Shown here: positions 9,708-19,566 of the stretch, piece by piece
Layout: each line of letters opens with the position of its first letter
Numbering within the stretch: the stretch's first letter is position 1
Source: Providencia burhodogranariea DSM 19968
Lineage (GTDB): Bacteria; Pseudomonadota; Gammaproteobacteria; Enterobacterales; Enterobacteriaceae
DNA: 47,092 nt
Direction of reading: 5' to 3'
NCBI RefSeq assembly: GCF_000314855.2
Contig: NZ_KB233222.1
Location: forward strand, 655,356 to 702,447
Notes under the pieces: generated by a model
What the model was told of the DNA's origin: nothing
Seen by the model: only the letters and a program-made list of their open reading frames with translations
Database searches by the model: none
Translations under genes and position numbers: made by a program

Positions 9708-10133
9708 ATGACGGTTCAACGTACATTTTCAATTATCAAACCAAACGCAGTAAAGAAAAATGCAATTGGCGCTATCTACCACCGTTTTGAAAGCGCAGGC
9801 TTCTCAATCATTGCCGCTAAAATGCTGCATTTGACGCGTGAGCAAGCTGAAGGCTTCTACGCAGAACACAAAGGTCGTCCTTTCTTTGAAGGTCTGGTTG
9901 AATTTATGACTTCAGGTCCAATCATCCTGCAAGTTCTGGAAGGCGAAAATGCAGTTCAGCGCCACCGTGATCTGATGGGCGCAACTAACCCAGATAACGC
10001 ATTAGCAGGGACTTTACGTGCCGATTACGCAGATAGCTTCACGGAAAACGCAGTACACGGTTCAGATTCTATCGAATCAGCAAACCGCGAAATCGCGTAC
10101 TTCTTCGCTGAAGATGAAATTTGCCCTCGCTAA
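9708..10133 (+). CDS. ndk: Nucleoside diphosphate kinase
   Basis: A 141-residue cytoplasmic enzyme that transfers the gamma-phosphate from ATP to other (d)NDPs through a phospho-histidine. The active-site His is His117, in the motif NAVHGSDS. The N-terminal nucleotide-binding fold starts [11 protein letters not shown]. Length and sequence are those of the standard enterobacterial enzyme. It is transcribed alone: a terminator follows at 10203, and a repeat element separates it from rlmN. Confidence 0.98.
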   Translation: MTVQRTFSIIKPNAVKKNAIGAIYHRFESAGFSIIAAKMLHLTREQAEGFYAEHKGRPFFEGLVEFMTSGPIILQVLEGENAVQRHRDLMGATNPDNALAGTLRADYADSFTENAVHGSDSIESANREIAYFFAEDEICPR

Positions 10134-10202
10134 TACGCTAAAGATTGAAGTTTGACAGGGATAATGCATTAGCATTATTGCTAGAAACTTTGTACAATAC
10201 GA

Positions 10203-10234
10203 CGCCCTGTTAATTCATTAACGGGGCGATTTTT
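10203..10234 (+). terminator. intrinsic terminator of ndk
   Basis: CGCCCTGTTAAT, two loop bases, ATTAACGGGGCG, then TTTTT. The stem is 12 bp with one G-T pair. It sits 70 bases after the ndk stop. Confidence 0.85.
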
Positions 10235-10300
10235 ATCCGGTAAATAGCTAAAATTAGCCAAAATACTGTGATACAAAGCATTATTTCGTAATACAGCAAT

Positions 10301-10461
10301 ATACCCAAATCATTCGATTTGCATACAGATAAACAGCCAGGCGGCGACAAGTGAAGTAACATCAATAAACCAGCGCGAGAAACATACATAAGAATGTGAC
10401 GAGTGTGAGTTAACGTTGTCAACAACGCTGAAATTTGAAGTATGAGAAGTATAAAGGGTAT
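10301..10461. repeat. dispersed inverted-repeat element, about 160 bp
   Basis: The left end reads ATACCCAAATCATTCGATTTGC and the right end TTTGAAGTATGAGAAGTATAAAGGGTAT, imperfect inverse complements of one another and the same family as the 8967 array. The right end contains a short duplication (GAAGTAT twice). It overlaps the region where a longer reading frame of rlmN would begin, which argues against that longer start. Confidence 0.75.
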
Positions 10462-10542
10462 AGAATACAGATTACGGTTTTTTTATTTACGTTGTGCTAT
10501 CCCATAGCACTCGCCGAAAGTGTAATAACGAGGCAACTCAAA

Positions 10543-11724
10543 ATGTCCGACATGACTACAAGTGCACCAAGTGCAACTTCCTCCGCTATTTCTGTCACAC
10601 CAGAAAATAACTCACAAAAAATTAACCTGCTGGATTTGAATCGTAAGCAGATGCGCGAGTTTTTTGCGCAAATGGGTGAAAAACCATTTCGTGCTGACCA
10701 AGTAATGAAATGGATTTATCACTACTGTTATGACGATTTCGATCAAATGACAGATATTAATAAAGTCCTTAGAGCCAAACTAAAGGAAGTCGCTGAAATT
10801 CGTGCACCTGAAGTGGCTGAAGAACAACGTTCTTCAGATGGTACTATCAAGTGGGCGATTACTGTTGGTGGGCAACAAGTTGAAACGGTTTATATTCCTG
10901 AAGATGACAGGGCAACCTTGTGTGTTTCTTCACAGGTCGGCTGCGCATTAGAATGTAAATTCTGTTCTACTGCACAACAAGGTTTCAACCGTAACTTACG
11001 CGTATCTGAAATTATTGGGCAAGTTTGGCGTGCAGCTAAAATTATCGGTTCATTGAAGTCGAGTGGACGCCGCCCGATCACTAACGTTGTAATGATGGGC
11101 ATGGGTGAACCATTACTCAACCTGAACAATGTCGTTCCAGCGATGGAAATTATGCTTGACGACTTTGGTTTTGGGTTATCTAAACGACGCGTGACATTAT
11201 CAACATCTGGTGTGGTTCCCGCATTAGATAAATTAGGCGATATGATTGATGTGGCATTAGCCATTTCATTACATGCACCCACTGATGATGTCCGTGACGA
11301 AATAGTCCCAATCAATAAAAAATACAATATTGAAACCTTCTTGAGCAGCGTTAGACGCTATTTGTCTAAATCAAACGCAAATAGTGGTCGTGTTACTGTT
11401 GAGTATGTGATGCTCGATCATATCAATGACAGTATTGAACAAGCCCACCAATTAGCGGAATGCTTAAAAGACACGCCAAGTAAAATTAACTTGATACCTT
11501 GGAACCCGTTCCCAGGTGCACCTTATAACCGCAGCTCAAATAGCCGTATTGACCGTTTTTCTAAAGTGTTAATGGAATATGGTTTTACCACCATCGTCCG
11601 TAAAACACGTGGTGATGATATTGATGCTGCTTGTGGGCAACTTGCTGGTGATGTGATTGACCGAACTAAACGGACACTGAAAAAACGTATGGCTGGGGAA
11701 CCTATTCAGGTAAAAGCAGTCTGA
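10543..11724 (+). CDS. rlmN: Dual-specificity RNA methyltransferase RlmN
   Basis: A 393-residue radical-SAM enzyme that methylates C2 of A2503 in 23S rRNA and A37 of several tRNAs. The radical-SAM cluster motif CxxxCxxC is at Cys134, Cys138 and Cys141. The two catalytic cysteines are Cys127 (TLCVSS) and Cys364 (AACGQL), matching E. coli Cys118 and Cys355. The frame is open to 10435, but that stretch lies partly in a repeat element. ATG 10543 (MSDMTT) has CGAGG upstream and gives an E. coli-like N-terminus. The poorly conserved N-terminal 30 residues are Ser/Thr-rich. It stands first in the rlmN-rodZ-ispG-hisS order found in E. coli. Confidence 0.97.
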   Translation: MSDMTTSAPSATSSAISVTPENNSQKINLLDLNRKQMREFFAQMGEKPFRADQVMKWIYHYCYDDFDQMTDINKVLRAKLKEVAEIRAPEVAEEQRSSDGTIKWAITVGGQQVETVYIPEDDRATLCVSSQVGCALECKFCSTAQQGFNRNLRVSEIIGQVWRAAKIIGSLKSSGRRPITNVVMMGMGEPLLNLNNVVPAMEIMLDDFGFGLSKRRVTLSTSGVVPALDKLGDMIDVALAISLHAPTDDVRDEIVPINKKYNIETFLSSVRRYLSKSNANSGRVTVEYVMLDHINDSIEQAHQLAECLKDTPSKINLIPWNPFPGAPYNRSSNSRIDRFSKVLMEYGFTTIVRKTRGDDIDAACGQLAGDVIDRTKRTLKKRMAGEPIQVKAV

Positions 11725-11764
11725 ATAATGAATAAGGTCTAAATATTTGGTCTAATTATCATTT

Positions 11765-11795
11765 GGGCCGTTTTAACCAATAGGCAAAACGGCCC
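11765..11795 (+). terminator. perfect 10-bp hairpin after rlmN
   Basis: GGGCCGTTTT, an 11-base loop, AAAACGGCCC, then CTGTTC... There is little T-run, but the A-rich/T-rich base of the stem resembles a terminator. It separates rlmN from rodZ at least partly. Confidence 0.6.
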
Positions 11796-11917
11796 TGTTC
11801 ACCTACAATGACTAACAGATGAAGACATTAAAATAAGTTCACTTTAGGACTACCACGAGTAAAGCAACGGAAACTCAGCTTTATATTTCATTAACTCGGA
11901 AACAGTGTTGCCAGCAA

Positions 11918-12874
11918 ATGACTATCGATAACAATACCGAACAAACCCCAATTACAGTAGGAAAACTATTATCTCAAGCGCGAGAACGTATGGGACTAAC
12001 ACAGGAGGCAGTTGCGGAACGTCTTTGCCTTAAAGTTAGCACGGTAAGAGAAATCGATGAGGATATAAAACCTGCTGGCGTTGAACCTACTTTTTTACGG
12101 GGCTATATGCGCTTATATGCGCGTACAGTTCATGTTCCTGAAAGTGAATTAGCCGCATTACTAAAGCCAGATGAATCCACACCAACTTATTCAGTTACAC
12201 CAATGCAAAGTTACTCTTTAGGTAAAAAGCGTAAGAAGCGTGAAGGCTGGTTGATGAAACTAACTTGGCTGATAGCAATTGTTTTGATTGCAATGGTGGG
12301 TGTTTGGTGGTGGCAAGATCATCAAGTGCAAAAAAATGAATTAGTCACGATGGCGAATCAAAACGATTTGATTTTGTCTCAGCAAGATGATGCAGCAAAT
12401 CAAGTCGAGCTATCTAACAGTCCAACCGATAATCAAACGCCTTTAGCATCTAGTGCTGCACCTATCTTGGACGATAGCTCACTAACACTATCATCTACGC
12501 AAACTGAAGAGCCGCAAACTGAAGAATCGCAACCAGTAAGAACGGTTCCTCTGCCTAATGCTCCAAATAGCATGGTTGCAATCGATCGTACACTATCAAC
12601 TGAAACGGCAGCACCAGCGCCTGTTGCTAAAGATATGCTGGTCTTGAATTTCAAAGGCCAATGCTGGCTTGAAATTCGTGATGCAAGCAATAAGATACTC
12701 TTTAGTGGTACAAAAAATAATGGTGATAAATTAGAACTGGAAGGTAAGTTGCCTTACAGCTTAAATATTGGCGCTCCATCACATGTCGACGTTCAATTGA
12801 ATGGCAACACAGTTGATTTAAGTCGTTTTATTAAAGCTAATCGTCCAGCTAAATTGAAAATACCTGAAGCATAA
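11918..12874 (+). CDS. rodZ: Cytoskeleton protein RodZ
   Basis: A 318-residue bitopic membrane protein linking the MreB cytoskeleton to the cell-elongation machinery. The cytoplasmic N-terminus (about residues 15-85) is an Xre-type helix-turn-helix fold (LSQARERMGLTQEAVAERL) that binds MreB. A basic KKRKKRE stretch and one membrane helix (about 111-132, ending VWWW) follow. Then comes a Ser/Thr/Gln-rich periplasmic linker and a C-terminal beta domain (DUF4115, from about residue 245). The ribosome-binding site before ATG 11918 is weak. In this family the HTH contacts actin-like MreB and does not act as a classical repressor. Confidence 0.96.
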   Translation: MTIDNNTEQTPITVGKLLSQARERMGLTQEAVAERLCLKVSTVREIDEDIKPAGVEPTFLRGYMRLYARTVHVPESELAALLKPDESTPTYSVTPMQSYSLGKKRKKREGWLMKLTWLIAIVLIAMVGVWWWQDHQVQKNELVTMANQNDLILSQQDDAANQVELSNSPTDNQTPLASSAAPILDDSSLTLSSTQTEEPQTEESQPVRTVPLPNAPNSMVAIDRTLSTETAAPAPVAKDMLVLNFKGQCWLEIRDASNKILFSGTKNNGDKLELEGKLPYSLNIGAPSHVDVQLNGNTVDLSRFIKANRPAKLKIPEA

Positions 12875-12892
12875 ACATAGCGAATTCGAAGG

Positions 12893-12944
12893 CGCAAACT
12901 GTATATTAAAACTAGAAATGTGATAGTTTGCAGTTTGCGTTTTT
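12893..12944 (+). terminator. intrinsic terminator after rodZ
   Basis: CGCAAACTG at 12893-12901 pairs exactly with CAGTTTGCG at 12931-12939, followed by TTTTT. The loop is about 29 bases. It implies that ispG has its own promoter, unlike a simple rodZ-ispG operon. Confidence 0.7.
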
Positions 12945-12973
12945 GTGTATAGTCATCATCACGCCGATGATAG

Positions 12974-13097
12974 ATATCCAAAATAATTTAAGTTGTCTGT
13001 AGGTGACAAGGGCGATATCCCAATTATCATGCATGAGTGTGTTATTCGGATAGTAACGTAATGCCACTATATAGCTAACTTGAAGTATAATGGGTAT
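12974..13097. repeat. dispersed inverted-repeat element, about 124 bp
   Basis: The left end is ATATCCAAAATAATTTAAGTTG and the right end is CTTGAAGTATAATGGGTAT, imperfect inverse complements of the family described at 8967. It lies in the rodZ-ispG gap, ending 51 bases before ispG. Confidence 0.7.
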
Positions 13098-13148
13098 GGT
13101 ACACAACAGTGTTTAAAAGCACAGGGATGTCCGGAGAGTTAAATTAAA

Positions 13149-14270
13149 ATGCATAATGAATCACCGATTAAAAGACGTAAATCTACTCGAATTTATGTAG
13201 GCAATGTACCTGTTGGCGATGGTGCACCTATTGCTGTCCAGTCTATGACCAACACTCGTACCACAGATGTGGATGCAACTGTACGTCAAATAGAAGCATT
13301 AGCGCGTGTAGGCGTTGATATCGTTCGTGTGTCGGTTCCGACGATGGATGCAGCAGAAGCTTTCAAATTGATTAAACAACGCGTGAGCGTACCTTTAGTT
13401 GCCGATATCCATTTTGACTATCGTATTGCATTGAAAGTCGCCGAATATGGTGTTGATTGCTTACGCATCAACCCAGGCAATATTGGAAGTGAAGAACGCA
13501 TTCGCCAAGTTGTAGATTGTGCCCGTCATTATAATATCCCTATTCGTATTGGGGTGAATGGTGGGTCGCTTGAAAAAGATATTCAAGAAAAGTATGGTGA
13601 GCCAACGCCAGAAGCGCTTGTTGAATCAGCCATGCGACATGTTGATATCTTAGACAGATTGAATTTCGATCAATTTAAGGTCAGTGTAAAAGCCTCTGAT
13701 GTTTTCCTTGCAGTAGGCTCTTACCGCTTGCTAGCGAAGAAAATTGATCAACCATTACACCTTGGTATTACAGAAGCTGGTGGGGCGCGTTCAGGTTCAG
13801 TCAAATCAGCAATTGGCCTCGGTATGCTGTTATCTGAAGGTATTGGCGATACATTGCGCATTTCCCTTGCTGCTGACCCAGTTGAAGAAGTTAAAGTTGG
13901 TTTTGATATTCTTAAATCATTACGTATTCGCGCACGCGGCATTAACTTTATTGCTTGTCCAACTTGTTCTCGCCAAGAATTTGATGTTATTGGAACAGTG
14001 AATGCGTTAGAGCAGCGTTTAGAAGACATTATTACACCGATGGATGTATCAATTATCGGCTGTGTAGTGAATGGTCCCGGTGAAGCTGAAGTGTCAACAT
14101 TAGGTGTTGCTGGCGCTAAAACCAAAAGTGGTTTCTATGAGGATGGAATTCGTCAAAAAGAACGTTTCGATAACAACAATATTATTGATCAGCTTGAGGC
14201 GAAAATTCGCGCAAAAGCCGCGATGCTAGATGAAAGCAAGCGCATAGATATTAATCAAATAGAGATATAA
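13149..14270 (+). CDS. ispG: 4-hydroxy-3-methylbut-2-en-1-yl diphosphate synthase (flavodoxin)
   Basis: A 373-residue [4Fe-4S] enzyme of the MEP isoprenoid pathway. It reductively converts methylerythritol cyclodiphosphate to HMBPP in the cytoplasm. The N-terminal TIM barrel holds the substrate. Cluster ligands are Cys270 and Cys273 (ACPTCS) and Cys305 ([10 protein letters not shown]), with Glu312 of the conserved NGPGEAE as the expected fourth ligand. Length equals the E. coli enzyme (372). Start: GGAGAG lies upstream of ATG 13149. A repeat element and a terminator lie just upstream, so the gene is probably expressed separately from rodZ. Confidence 0.98.
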   Translation: MHNESPIKRRKSTRIYVGNVPVGDGAPIAVQSMTNTRTTDVDATVRQIEALARVGVDIVRVSVPTMDAAEAFKLIKQRVSVPLVADIHFDYRIALKVAEYGVDCLRINPGNIGSEERIRQVVDCARHYNIPIRIGVNGGSLEKDIQEKYGEPTPEALVESAMRHVDILDRLNFDQFKVSVKASDVFLAVGSYRLLAKKIDQPLHLGITEAGGARSGSVKSAIGLGMLLSEGIGDTLRISLAADPVEEVKVGFDILKSLRIRARGINFIACPTCSRQEFDVIGTVNALEQRLEDIITPMDVSIIGCVVNGPGEAEVSTLGVAGAKTKSGFYEDGIRQKERFDNNNIIDQLEAKIRAKAAMLDESKRIDINQIEI

Positions 14271-14280
14271 TTAACATTTA

Positions 14281-14306
14281 ACTGGCTTATTGGAAGCCAG
14301 TTTTTG
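14281..14306 (+). terminator. intrinsic terminator of ispG
   Basis: ACTGGCTT, a 5-base loop, AAGCCAGT, then TTTTT. It begins 11 bases after the ispG stop. Confidence 0.88.
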
Positions 14307-14365
14307 TTTTTGGCACTTTTGTAGTGTTCGCATAATGTAGTCATTTTGAGGAAAAATCAGGGCGA

Positions 14366-14417
14366 CAAACTATAAAAGAACAGATTATTCCCGATTGAAG
14401 AGGAATATTGTAGTTTG
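14366..14417 (+). other. possible structured leader before hisS
   Basis: Nested dyads: CAAACTA (14366-14372) pairs with TAGTTTG (14411-14417), and TATTCC (14386-14391) pairs with GGAATA (14402-14407). They sit about 70 bases before the hisS start. No His-rich leader peptide or T-box was recognised, so a regulatory role is unproven. Confidence 0.3.
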
Positions 14418-14486
14418 TTGATTGAACCTAATGACATTTCGCTTTTATAATCGAGTTTATTCGATTCCGAAAAATAGAGACATAAC

Positions 14487-15779
14487 GTGGCAAAAAATAT
14501 CCAAGCCGTTCGTGGTATGAACGATTACCTGCCAGCAGATACCCGAGTTTGGCAGAAAATTGAAGCAGTCCTCAAAAATATTTTACAGGGTTATAGCTTT
14601 AGTGAAATTCGTACCCCGATTGTAGAGCATACCCCGCTATTTAGCAGAGCTATTGGTGAAGTGACTGATGTGGTTGAAAAAGAGATGTATACTTTTATCG
14701 ACCGTCAAGAAAGTGATAAAGAGCAAATCAGCCTTACTTTACGCCCTGAAAATACTGCCGGCTGTGTCCGTGCAGGGATTGAGCATGGTCTGCTGTACAA
14801 TCAGGAACAGCGTTTATGGTATATCGGACCAATGTTCCGTCATGAACGCCCACAAAAAGGCCGTTATCGTCAATTTCATCAGTTAGGCGCGGAAGTTTTC
14901 GGTCTCGCTGGTCCTGATATTGACGCAGAAATGATCATGATGACAGCGCGCTGGTGGCGTGCATTAGGTATCAGCGAGCATGTTACGCTAGAACTCAATT
15001 CAATTGGTTCATTAGATGCACGTGCACGTTATCGTGAAGCATTAGTGGCTTTCCTTGAGCAGCATAAAGAAAAGCTTGATGAAGATTGCCAACGTCGCAT
15101 GTATACCAATCCAATGCGCGTGCTTGATTCAAAAAATAGAGATGTTCAGACCTTATTGAATGATGCACCTAAACTATTTGATTACTTAGACGATGAATCT
15201 CGCGAGCACTTTGATGGTTTATGTAAGTTGTTAGATGCGGCAGGTATTCAATACCGTGTTAATCAACGTTTAGTGCGTGGACTTGATTACTACAACCGCA
15301 CTGTGTTTGAGTGGGTGACAACGGCGCTAGGCTCTCAAGGTACTGTCTGTGCTGGTGGTCGTTATGATGGTCTTGTAGAACAATTGGGTGGTCGTGCAAC
15401 GCCAGCTGTCGGTTTTGCTATGGGAATGGAACGTATGGTTCTATTGGTTAAAGACCTTAACCCAAGCTTTACTGCTGATGAATCTGTTACGGATGTTTAT
15501 TTAGCATCATTTGGTGAAAATAGCCAAAAAGCAGCACTGCTGTTAGCTGAGCAAGTGCGTGATGCATTGCCAACTTTGCGAGTTATGACTAACCATGGTG
15601 GTGGCAATTTTAAAAAGCAATTGGCGCGTGCAGATAAACACGGCGCAAAAATTGCCTTGATTTTAGGTGATGATGAGATTCTAAATAACCAAGTTGGTGT
15701 AAAAGATTTACGAACTGGTGAACAAGAAACTGTATCGCAGCAACAATTAGCACAGCGTTTAACTGAGCTGTTAGGTTAA
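14487..15779 (+). CDS. hisS: Histidyl-tRNA synthetase
   Basis: A 430-residue class II aminoacyl-tRNA synthetase that charges tRNA-His; it acts as a dimer. It starts with GTG at 14487 ([16 protein letters not shown], the family N-terminus). Motif 2 is seen at [18 protein letters not shown], and the HisA-type motifs [15 protein letters not shown] and GGRYDGL are intact. The C-terminal anticodon-binding domain ends in a conserved [13 protein letters not shown] region. Two differences from the E. coli protein as remembered: a few extra residues in [11 protein letters not shown], and Asn89 in LRPENTAG where E. coli has Gly. The yfgM start follows after 10 bases, so hisS-yfgM-bamB may share transcripts. 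Confidence 0.98.
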   Translation: MAKNIQAVRGMNDYLPADTRVWQKIEAVLKNILQGYSFSEIRTPIVEHTPLFSRAIGEVTDVVEKEMYTFIDRQESDKEQISLTLRPENTAGCVRAGIEHGLLYNQEQRLWYIGPMFRHERPQKGRYRQFHQLGAEVFGLAGPDIDAEMIMMTARWWRALGISEHVTLELNSIGSLDARARYREALVAFLEQHKEKLDEDCQRRMYTNPMRVLDSKNRDVQTLLNDAPKLFDYLDDESREHFDGLCKLLDAAGIQYRVNQRLVRGLDYYNRTVFEWVTTALGSQGTVCAGGRYDGLVEQLGGRATPAVGFAMGMERMVLLVKDLNPSFTADESVTDVYLASFGENSQKAALLLAEQVRDALPTLRVMTNHGGGNFKKQLARADKHGAKIALILGDDEILNNQVGVKDLRTGEQETVSQQQLAQRLTELLG

Positions 15780-15789
15780 GGAGAGACAA

Positions 15790-16413
15790 GTGGAAGTCTA
15801 TACAAACGAAAATGATCAAGTTGATGCTGTTAAACGCTTTTTTGTGGATAATGGCGTTGCATTAATCGTTGGATTGGTAATTGGTGTTGGTGCTATTTTT
15901 GGATGGAATTACTGGCAATCGCATAAAACTAATGTGTTGCAAGAAAGTGCACAGAAATTCGAAAATGTTAGCGCTCAATTACATTCAGGATCAGCTCAAG
16001 GTATTGAAGCTGCACAAAAATTTGCTGCTGAAACAAACGATGTATATAGCGCAATGATTGGCTTAGAACTTGCACAAGTTTCTGTTGATAAAGGCGAGTT
16101 AGCGAATGCAGAAAAAGCACTAACGGATGCGCTAACGAAAGCAAAAACAGAGGACATGCAGGATTTAATTAACCTGCGTCTTGCGCGAGTACAGCTTGCA
16201 CAAGGTAATGCTGATGCGGCATTATCTTCAATAGCTAATATCAAAGCTAAATCATGGCAGGCTGCGGCACAAGACATTCGTGGAGATGCATTACTCCACA
16301 AAGGCGACAATGCAGGCGCAAAAGCTGCATATACTCAAGGGCTGGAAAGTGAGGGCTCTCAATCACTCAGAAGCCTTCTTACCCTTAAACTGAACAACGT
16401 ATCTGTACTCTAA
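15790..16413 (+). CDS. yfgM: YfgM, SecYEG-associated TPR membrane protein
   Basis: A 207-residue inner-membrane protein with one N-terminal membrane helix (about residues 22-42) and a periplasmic tetratricopeptide-repeat domain. In E. coli, YfgM binds SecYEG and PpiD and assists periplasmic folding. It starts with GTG at 15790 behind a good AGGAGAG site, 10 bases after hisS. Alanine-rich TPR-like helices run from about residue 60 to the end. It lies in the conserved hisS-yfgM-bamB-der string, but here a repeat element separates it from bamB. Confidence 0.95.
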   Translation: MEVYTNENDQVDAVKRFFVDNGVALIVGLVIGVGAIFGWNYWQSHKTNVLQESAQKFENVSAQLHSGSAQGIEAAQKFAAETNDVYSAMIGLELAQVSVDKGELANAEKALTDALTKAKTEDMQDLINLRLARVQLAQGNADAALSSIANIKAKSWQAAAQDIRGDALLHKGDNAGAKAAYTQGLESEGSQSLRSLLTLKLNNVSVL

Positions 16414-16532
16414 AGAATTCGAGTTGCATCAAGGCAACCAGCAAAAGTAGTCCGGAGAGCACTGATAACAATGCCACTCCGGGTAGCTGAGCGCCCGTCA
16501 ACAACGAGGCAGCTTGAATTATGACGAGTATA
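16414..16532. repeat. dispersed inverted-repeat element in the yfgM-bamB gap
   Basis: It starts right after the yfgM stop with AAGAATTCGAGTTGCATC and ends CAGCTTGAATTATGACGAGTATA, the inverse of the ATACCCGTCATACTTC end seen at 8967. The internal CAACAACGAGGCAGCTTGAA matches the GAGCTGTCTCGTTGTTG core of the 80-bp units in inverse orientation. It sits inside an otherwise tight operon. Confidence 0.8.
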
Positions 16533-16560
16533 ATTTATAAGAAGAAAGGAAACGATTAAC

Positions 16561-17733
16561 ATGCAGTTGCGGAAAACACTTTTGATTGGCCTAGTCGCTT
16601 CAGCTTTACTTGCCGGTTGTTCCAGCGAAACTGACTCTATCGTTATGGCACCACTACCTCAAGTTGAAAATCAGTTTACCCCTTCAGTTGTTTGGGATAA
16701 ATCAGTGGGTAATGGTGTTGGGCAATTTTATGCTGAGTTATCCCCTGTTTGGGATGGTAGCTCTATTTATGCCGCTGACCGTAAAGGTTTGGTTAAGGCA
16801 TTTGAGCTAGACAGCGGTAAAGAAATTTGGTCAGTTGATCTTTCTAAGCGTACAGGCTTCCTTTCTGCGAACTTATCCGCACTGCTATCGGGTGGGTTAA
16901 CGGTTTCAGGTGATCACATCTATATCGGAACTGAACGCGGAACAGTTATCGCTTTAAATAAAGAAGATGGCTCAGTTGTTTGGGATGTTGAAGTTGCAGG
17001 TGAAGCACTTTCACGCCCAGTTGCAAGTAATGGTTTTGTGATTGTTCATACAAGCAACGGTATGTTGCAAGCACTTGATGAAAATGATGGGCAAATCAAG
17101 TGGACAGTTAATATGGATACACCATCATTATCTGTACGTGGTGAGTCAGCACCAAGTGTTGCTTACGGTGCCGCGATAGTTGGTGGTGATAATGGCCGTG
17201 TTAGTGCTGTATTACTGTCTCAAGGCCAATTAATTTGGCAACAACGTATTTCTCAAGTGACCAGCTCGACAGAAATTGGCCGCTTAGATGATGTAGATAT
17301 GACGCCAGTTATTGATGATGGTATTATCTATGCTATCGCTTATAACGGAACGCTCGCGGCATTGGATATGCGTTCAGGCCAAATCAAATGGAAACGTGAT
17401 TTAGGTTCTGTTAACAACATGGTGCTTTCTGGCGAAAATCTTTACCTAGTCGACCAACATGACCGTGTGTTATCGGTTCGTAAAACAGATGGCGTCACGT
17501 TATGGACACAAGAAGATTTGCTTAACCGTGGTTTGACCGCACCTGAAATGTACAATGGTTACATTGTTGTTGGTGATAAAGAAGGTTATCTACACTGGTT
17601 AGACATGAGTACGGGCGGTTTTGTGGCACAAAACAAAATCAACAGCTCAGGGCTACATAGTCGTCCAGTTGTTGCTAGCGATAAGCTAATGGTTCAGGCA
17701 AGAAACGGCACAGTTTATCTGTTGACGCGTTAA
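16561..17733 (+). CDS. bamB: Outer membrane assembly lipoprotein BamB
   Basis: A 390-residue lipoprotein of the BAM complex that inserts beta-barrel proteins into the outer membrane. The signal peptide ends in lipobox LAGC with lipidated Cys20. The rest is an eight-bladed PQQ-type beta-propeller with repeated strands such as YAADRKGLVKAFELDSGKEI and LAALDMRSGQIKW. The start at 16561 has AAGGAAACG upstream. It follows yfgM and precedes der, as in E. coli, with a strong terminator before der. Confidence 0.97.
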   Translation: MQLRKTLLIGLVASALLAGCSSETDSIVMAPLPQVENQFTPSVVWDKSVGNGVGQFYAELSPVWDGSSIYAADRKGLVKAFELDSGKEIWSVDLSKRTGFLSANLSALLSGGLTVSGDHIYIGTERGTVIALNKEDGSVVWDVEVAGEALSRPVASNGFVIVHTSNGMLQALDENDGQIKWTVNMDTPSLSVRGESAPSVAYGAAIVGGDNGRVSAVLLSQGQLIWQQRISQVTSSTEIGRLDDVDMTPVIDDGIIYAIAYNGTLAALDMRSGQIKWKRDLGSVNNMVLSGENLYLVDQHDRVLSVRKTDGVTLWTQEDLLNRGLTAPEMYNGYIVVGDKEGYLHWLDMSTGGFVAQNKINSSGLHSRPVVASDKLMVQARNGTVYLLTR

Positions 17734-17767
17734 TTTCCTGACAAGCTGCGAATTTCCCGATAAAATC

Positions 17768-17802
17768 AACGGTTCCTGATGACAGGAACCGTTTCGTTTT
17801 TT
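17768..17802 (+). terminator. intrinsic terminator of bamB
   Basis: AACGGTTCCTG, a 4-base loop, CAGGAACCGTT, TCG, then TTTTTT: an 11-bp perfect stem 35 bases after the bamB stop. Confidence 0.93.
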
Positions 17803-17871
17803 GTTTTCTGAGTCAGTTTTACTGAAAACTTAGAATTCTTTTAGTTAATTAAAGTTGTGAGGCATCAAATA

Positions 17872-19344
17872 ATGATACCCGTCGTAGCGCTGGTTGGGCG
17901 TCCAAACGTAGGAAAATCCACGTTATTTAACCGATTAACCCGTACCCGTGATGCACTGGTAGCGGATTTTCCTGGTCTGACTCGTGATCGTAAATATGGT
18001 CGTGCTGAGATTGAAGGGCATGAATTTATTATTATCGACACAGGTGGTATCGATGGTACAGAAGAAGGCGTCGAAACACATATGGCGGCTCAATCTCTGC
18101 AAGCCATTGAAGAGGCTGATGTCGTACTGTTTATGGTCGATGCCCGTGCAGGGTTAATGCCTGCTGATGAAGGGATCGCAAAACACTTACGTAGCCGTAA
18201 GAAAAAAACCTATCTTGTTGCTAATAAGACCGATGGTATTGATGCAAATACCGTTATCGGTGATTTTTATGCGTTAGGCCTTGGTGAAATTTATTCCATT
18301 GCGGCATCACATGGCCGTGGTGTAAGTCAGTTAATCGAACACTCATTAAAACCTTTCATTGAAACCGAAGATGAAGAAATAGAACTGACTGAAGAAGAAG
18401 AAAATGCAGCTTATTGGGCAGCACAAGAAGCTGAGAACGAATTTGTCGAAGAAGAAGATGACTTTGACCCAACGACCTTACCAATTAAATTAGCTATTGT
18501 TGGTCGTCCGAATGTGGGTAAATCTACACTGACTAACCGAATTCTTGGTGAAGAGCGTGTCATTGTATTTGATATGCCGGGTACGACACGTGACAGTATT
18601 TATATCCCGATGGAACGTGATGAGCGTGAATATATCCTGATTGATACCGCAGGGGTACGTAAGCGCGGGAAAGTAACGGAAACCGTTGAGAAATTCTCAG
18701 TAATCAAAACACTAAAAGCGATTGAAGATGCTAACGTTGTCTTGTTGGTTATCGATGCGCGTGAAGGTATTTCCGATCAAGATTTGTCACTGTTAGGTTT
18801 CATTTTAAATGCAGGTCGCTCACTGGTGATTGCGGTCAACAAATGGGATGGCATGAAGCCTGAAGATCGTGAGCATGTGAAAGATATGCTTGAATTGCGT
18901 CTAGGTTTCGTTGATTTTGCGCGTATTCACTTTATTTCAGCACTTCACGGTAGTGGTGTTGGTAACTTATTTGACTCAGTGCAAGAAGCTTATGAGTCAG
19001 CAACTCGCCGCGTCGGAACTGCAATGTTAACACGCATCATGAAAATGGCGGAAGATGAGCATCAGCCTCCATTAATTCGTGGTCGTCGTGTGAAAATGAA
19101 ATATGCGCATGCGGGGGGGCATAACCCACCAATCGTGGTTATTCATGGTAACCAAGTATCTGATTTACCTGATAGCTATAAACGTTATCTGATGAATTAT
19201 TTCCGTCGTTCTTTAAAAGTGATGGGAACACCAATTCGTATTCAATTCAAAGAGGGTGAAAACCCGTATGCGAATAAGAAAAATCAGTTAACTGCAACTC
19301 AGTTGCGTAAACGTAAGCGCTTGATGCAGCATTTGAAAAAATAA
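17872..19344 (+). CDS. der: GTPase Der (EngA), 50S ribosome assembly
   Basis: A 490-residue double-GTPase essential for late 50S subunit maturation. Two G domains are visible, with P-loops GRPNVGKS at residues 9-16 and 211-218. An acidic linker (EEEENA... EEEDDFDP) lies between them, and a C-terminal KH-like domain includes [17 protein letters not shown]. The frame could start at GTG 17857, but that codon lies in the likely ribosome-binding site (GTGAGG). ATG 17872 (MIPVVALVG) gives the same length as the E. coli protein. A terminator follows at 19421. Confidence 0.97.
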   Translation: MIPVVALVGRPNVGKSTLFNRLTRTRDALVADFPGLTRDRKYGRAEIEGHEFIIIDTGGIDGTEEGVETHMAAQSLQAIEEADVVLFMVDARAGLMPADEGIAKHLRSRKKKTYLVANKTDGIDANTVIGDFYALGLGEIYSIAASHGRGVSQLIEHSLKPFIETEDEEIELTEEEENAAYWAAQEAENEFVEEEDDFDPTTLPIKLAIVGRPNVGKSTLTNRILGEERVIVFDMPGTTRDSIYIPMERDEREYILIDTAGVRKRGKVTETVEKFSVIKTLKAIEDANVVLLVIDAREGISDQDLSLLGFILNAGRSLVIAVNKWDGMKPEDREHVKDMLELRLGFVDFARIHFISALHGSGVGNLFDSVQEAYESATRRVGTAMLTRIMKMAEDEHQPPLIRGRRVKMKYAHAGGHNPPIVVIHGNQVSDLPDSYKRYLMNYFRRSLKVMGTPIRIQFKEGENPYANKKNQLTATQLRKRKRLMQHLKK

Positions 19345-19420
19345 TCACCTTAATTGGTCTCATGAAGGTCATAAATATTCTTCGTGAAGTTTCGACAAAA
19401 GTTGTAGCAATTTAATGAAT

Positions 19421-19461
19421 AGGCTCTTAATAGTTGGATAGCCAATTGTTGGGGCCTTTTT
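19421..19461 (+). terminator. intrinsic terminator of der
   Basis: AGGCTC at 19421-19426 pairs with GGGCCT at 19452-19457 (one G-T pair), with an inner TTGG...CCAA stem, followed by TTTTT at 19457-19461. Confidence 0.75.
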
Positions 19462-19504
19462 ATTTTGAGTAACTTATTCTCAGGGCTACGATTGGTGAAT
19501 TGAT

Positions 19505-19534
19505 TTGACTCATATAATTAAGTCGATATATATA
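19505..19534 (+). promoter_or_regulatory. promoter of the two-gene molybdate-type operon
   Basis: The -35 is TTGACT at 19505-19510 and the -10 is TATATA at 19529-19534 (18-bp spacer), or 19527-19532 (16-bp). Transcription would begin near 19541, inside the palindrome that follows, giving a leader of under 30 bases. Confidence 0.65.
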
Positions 19535-19560
19535 CTAGTATATATCGACTTAATTATATG
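19511..19560. promoter_or_regulatory. ModE-type operator: 50-bp near-perfect palindrome
   Basis: The outer 20 bases on each side (19511-19530 and 19541-19560) are exact inverse complements. The core TCGATATATA-N6-TATATATCGA (19523-19548) matches the ModE (mop box) pattern, remembered as ATCGnTATATA-N6-TATATAnCGAT, in arm sequence and N6 spacing. It covers the -10 region and expected transcription start, as in E. coli modABCD, where molybdate-bound ModE represses. The downstream ModA-like gene supports the assignment. The modE gene itself is not in the window. Confidence 0.75.
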
Positions 19561-19566
19561 GTACTT

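Noticed and set aside
10890-11327. 145-codon frame antisense to rlmN
   Set aside because: Shadow of a clearly conserved coding sequence; no independent evidence.
17857-17871. GTG start for der
   Set aside because: It lies within the likely ribosome-binding site of ATG 17872, which gives the E. coli-length protein.
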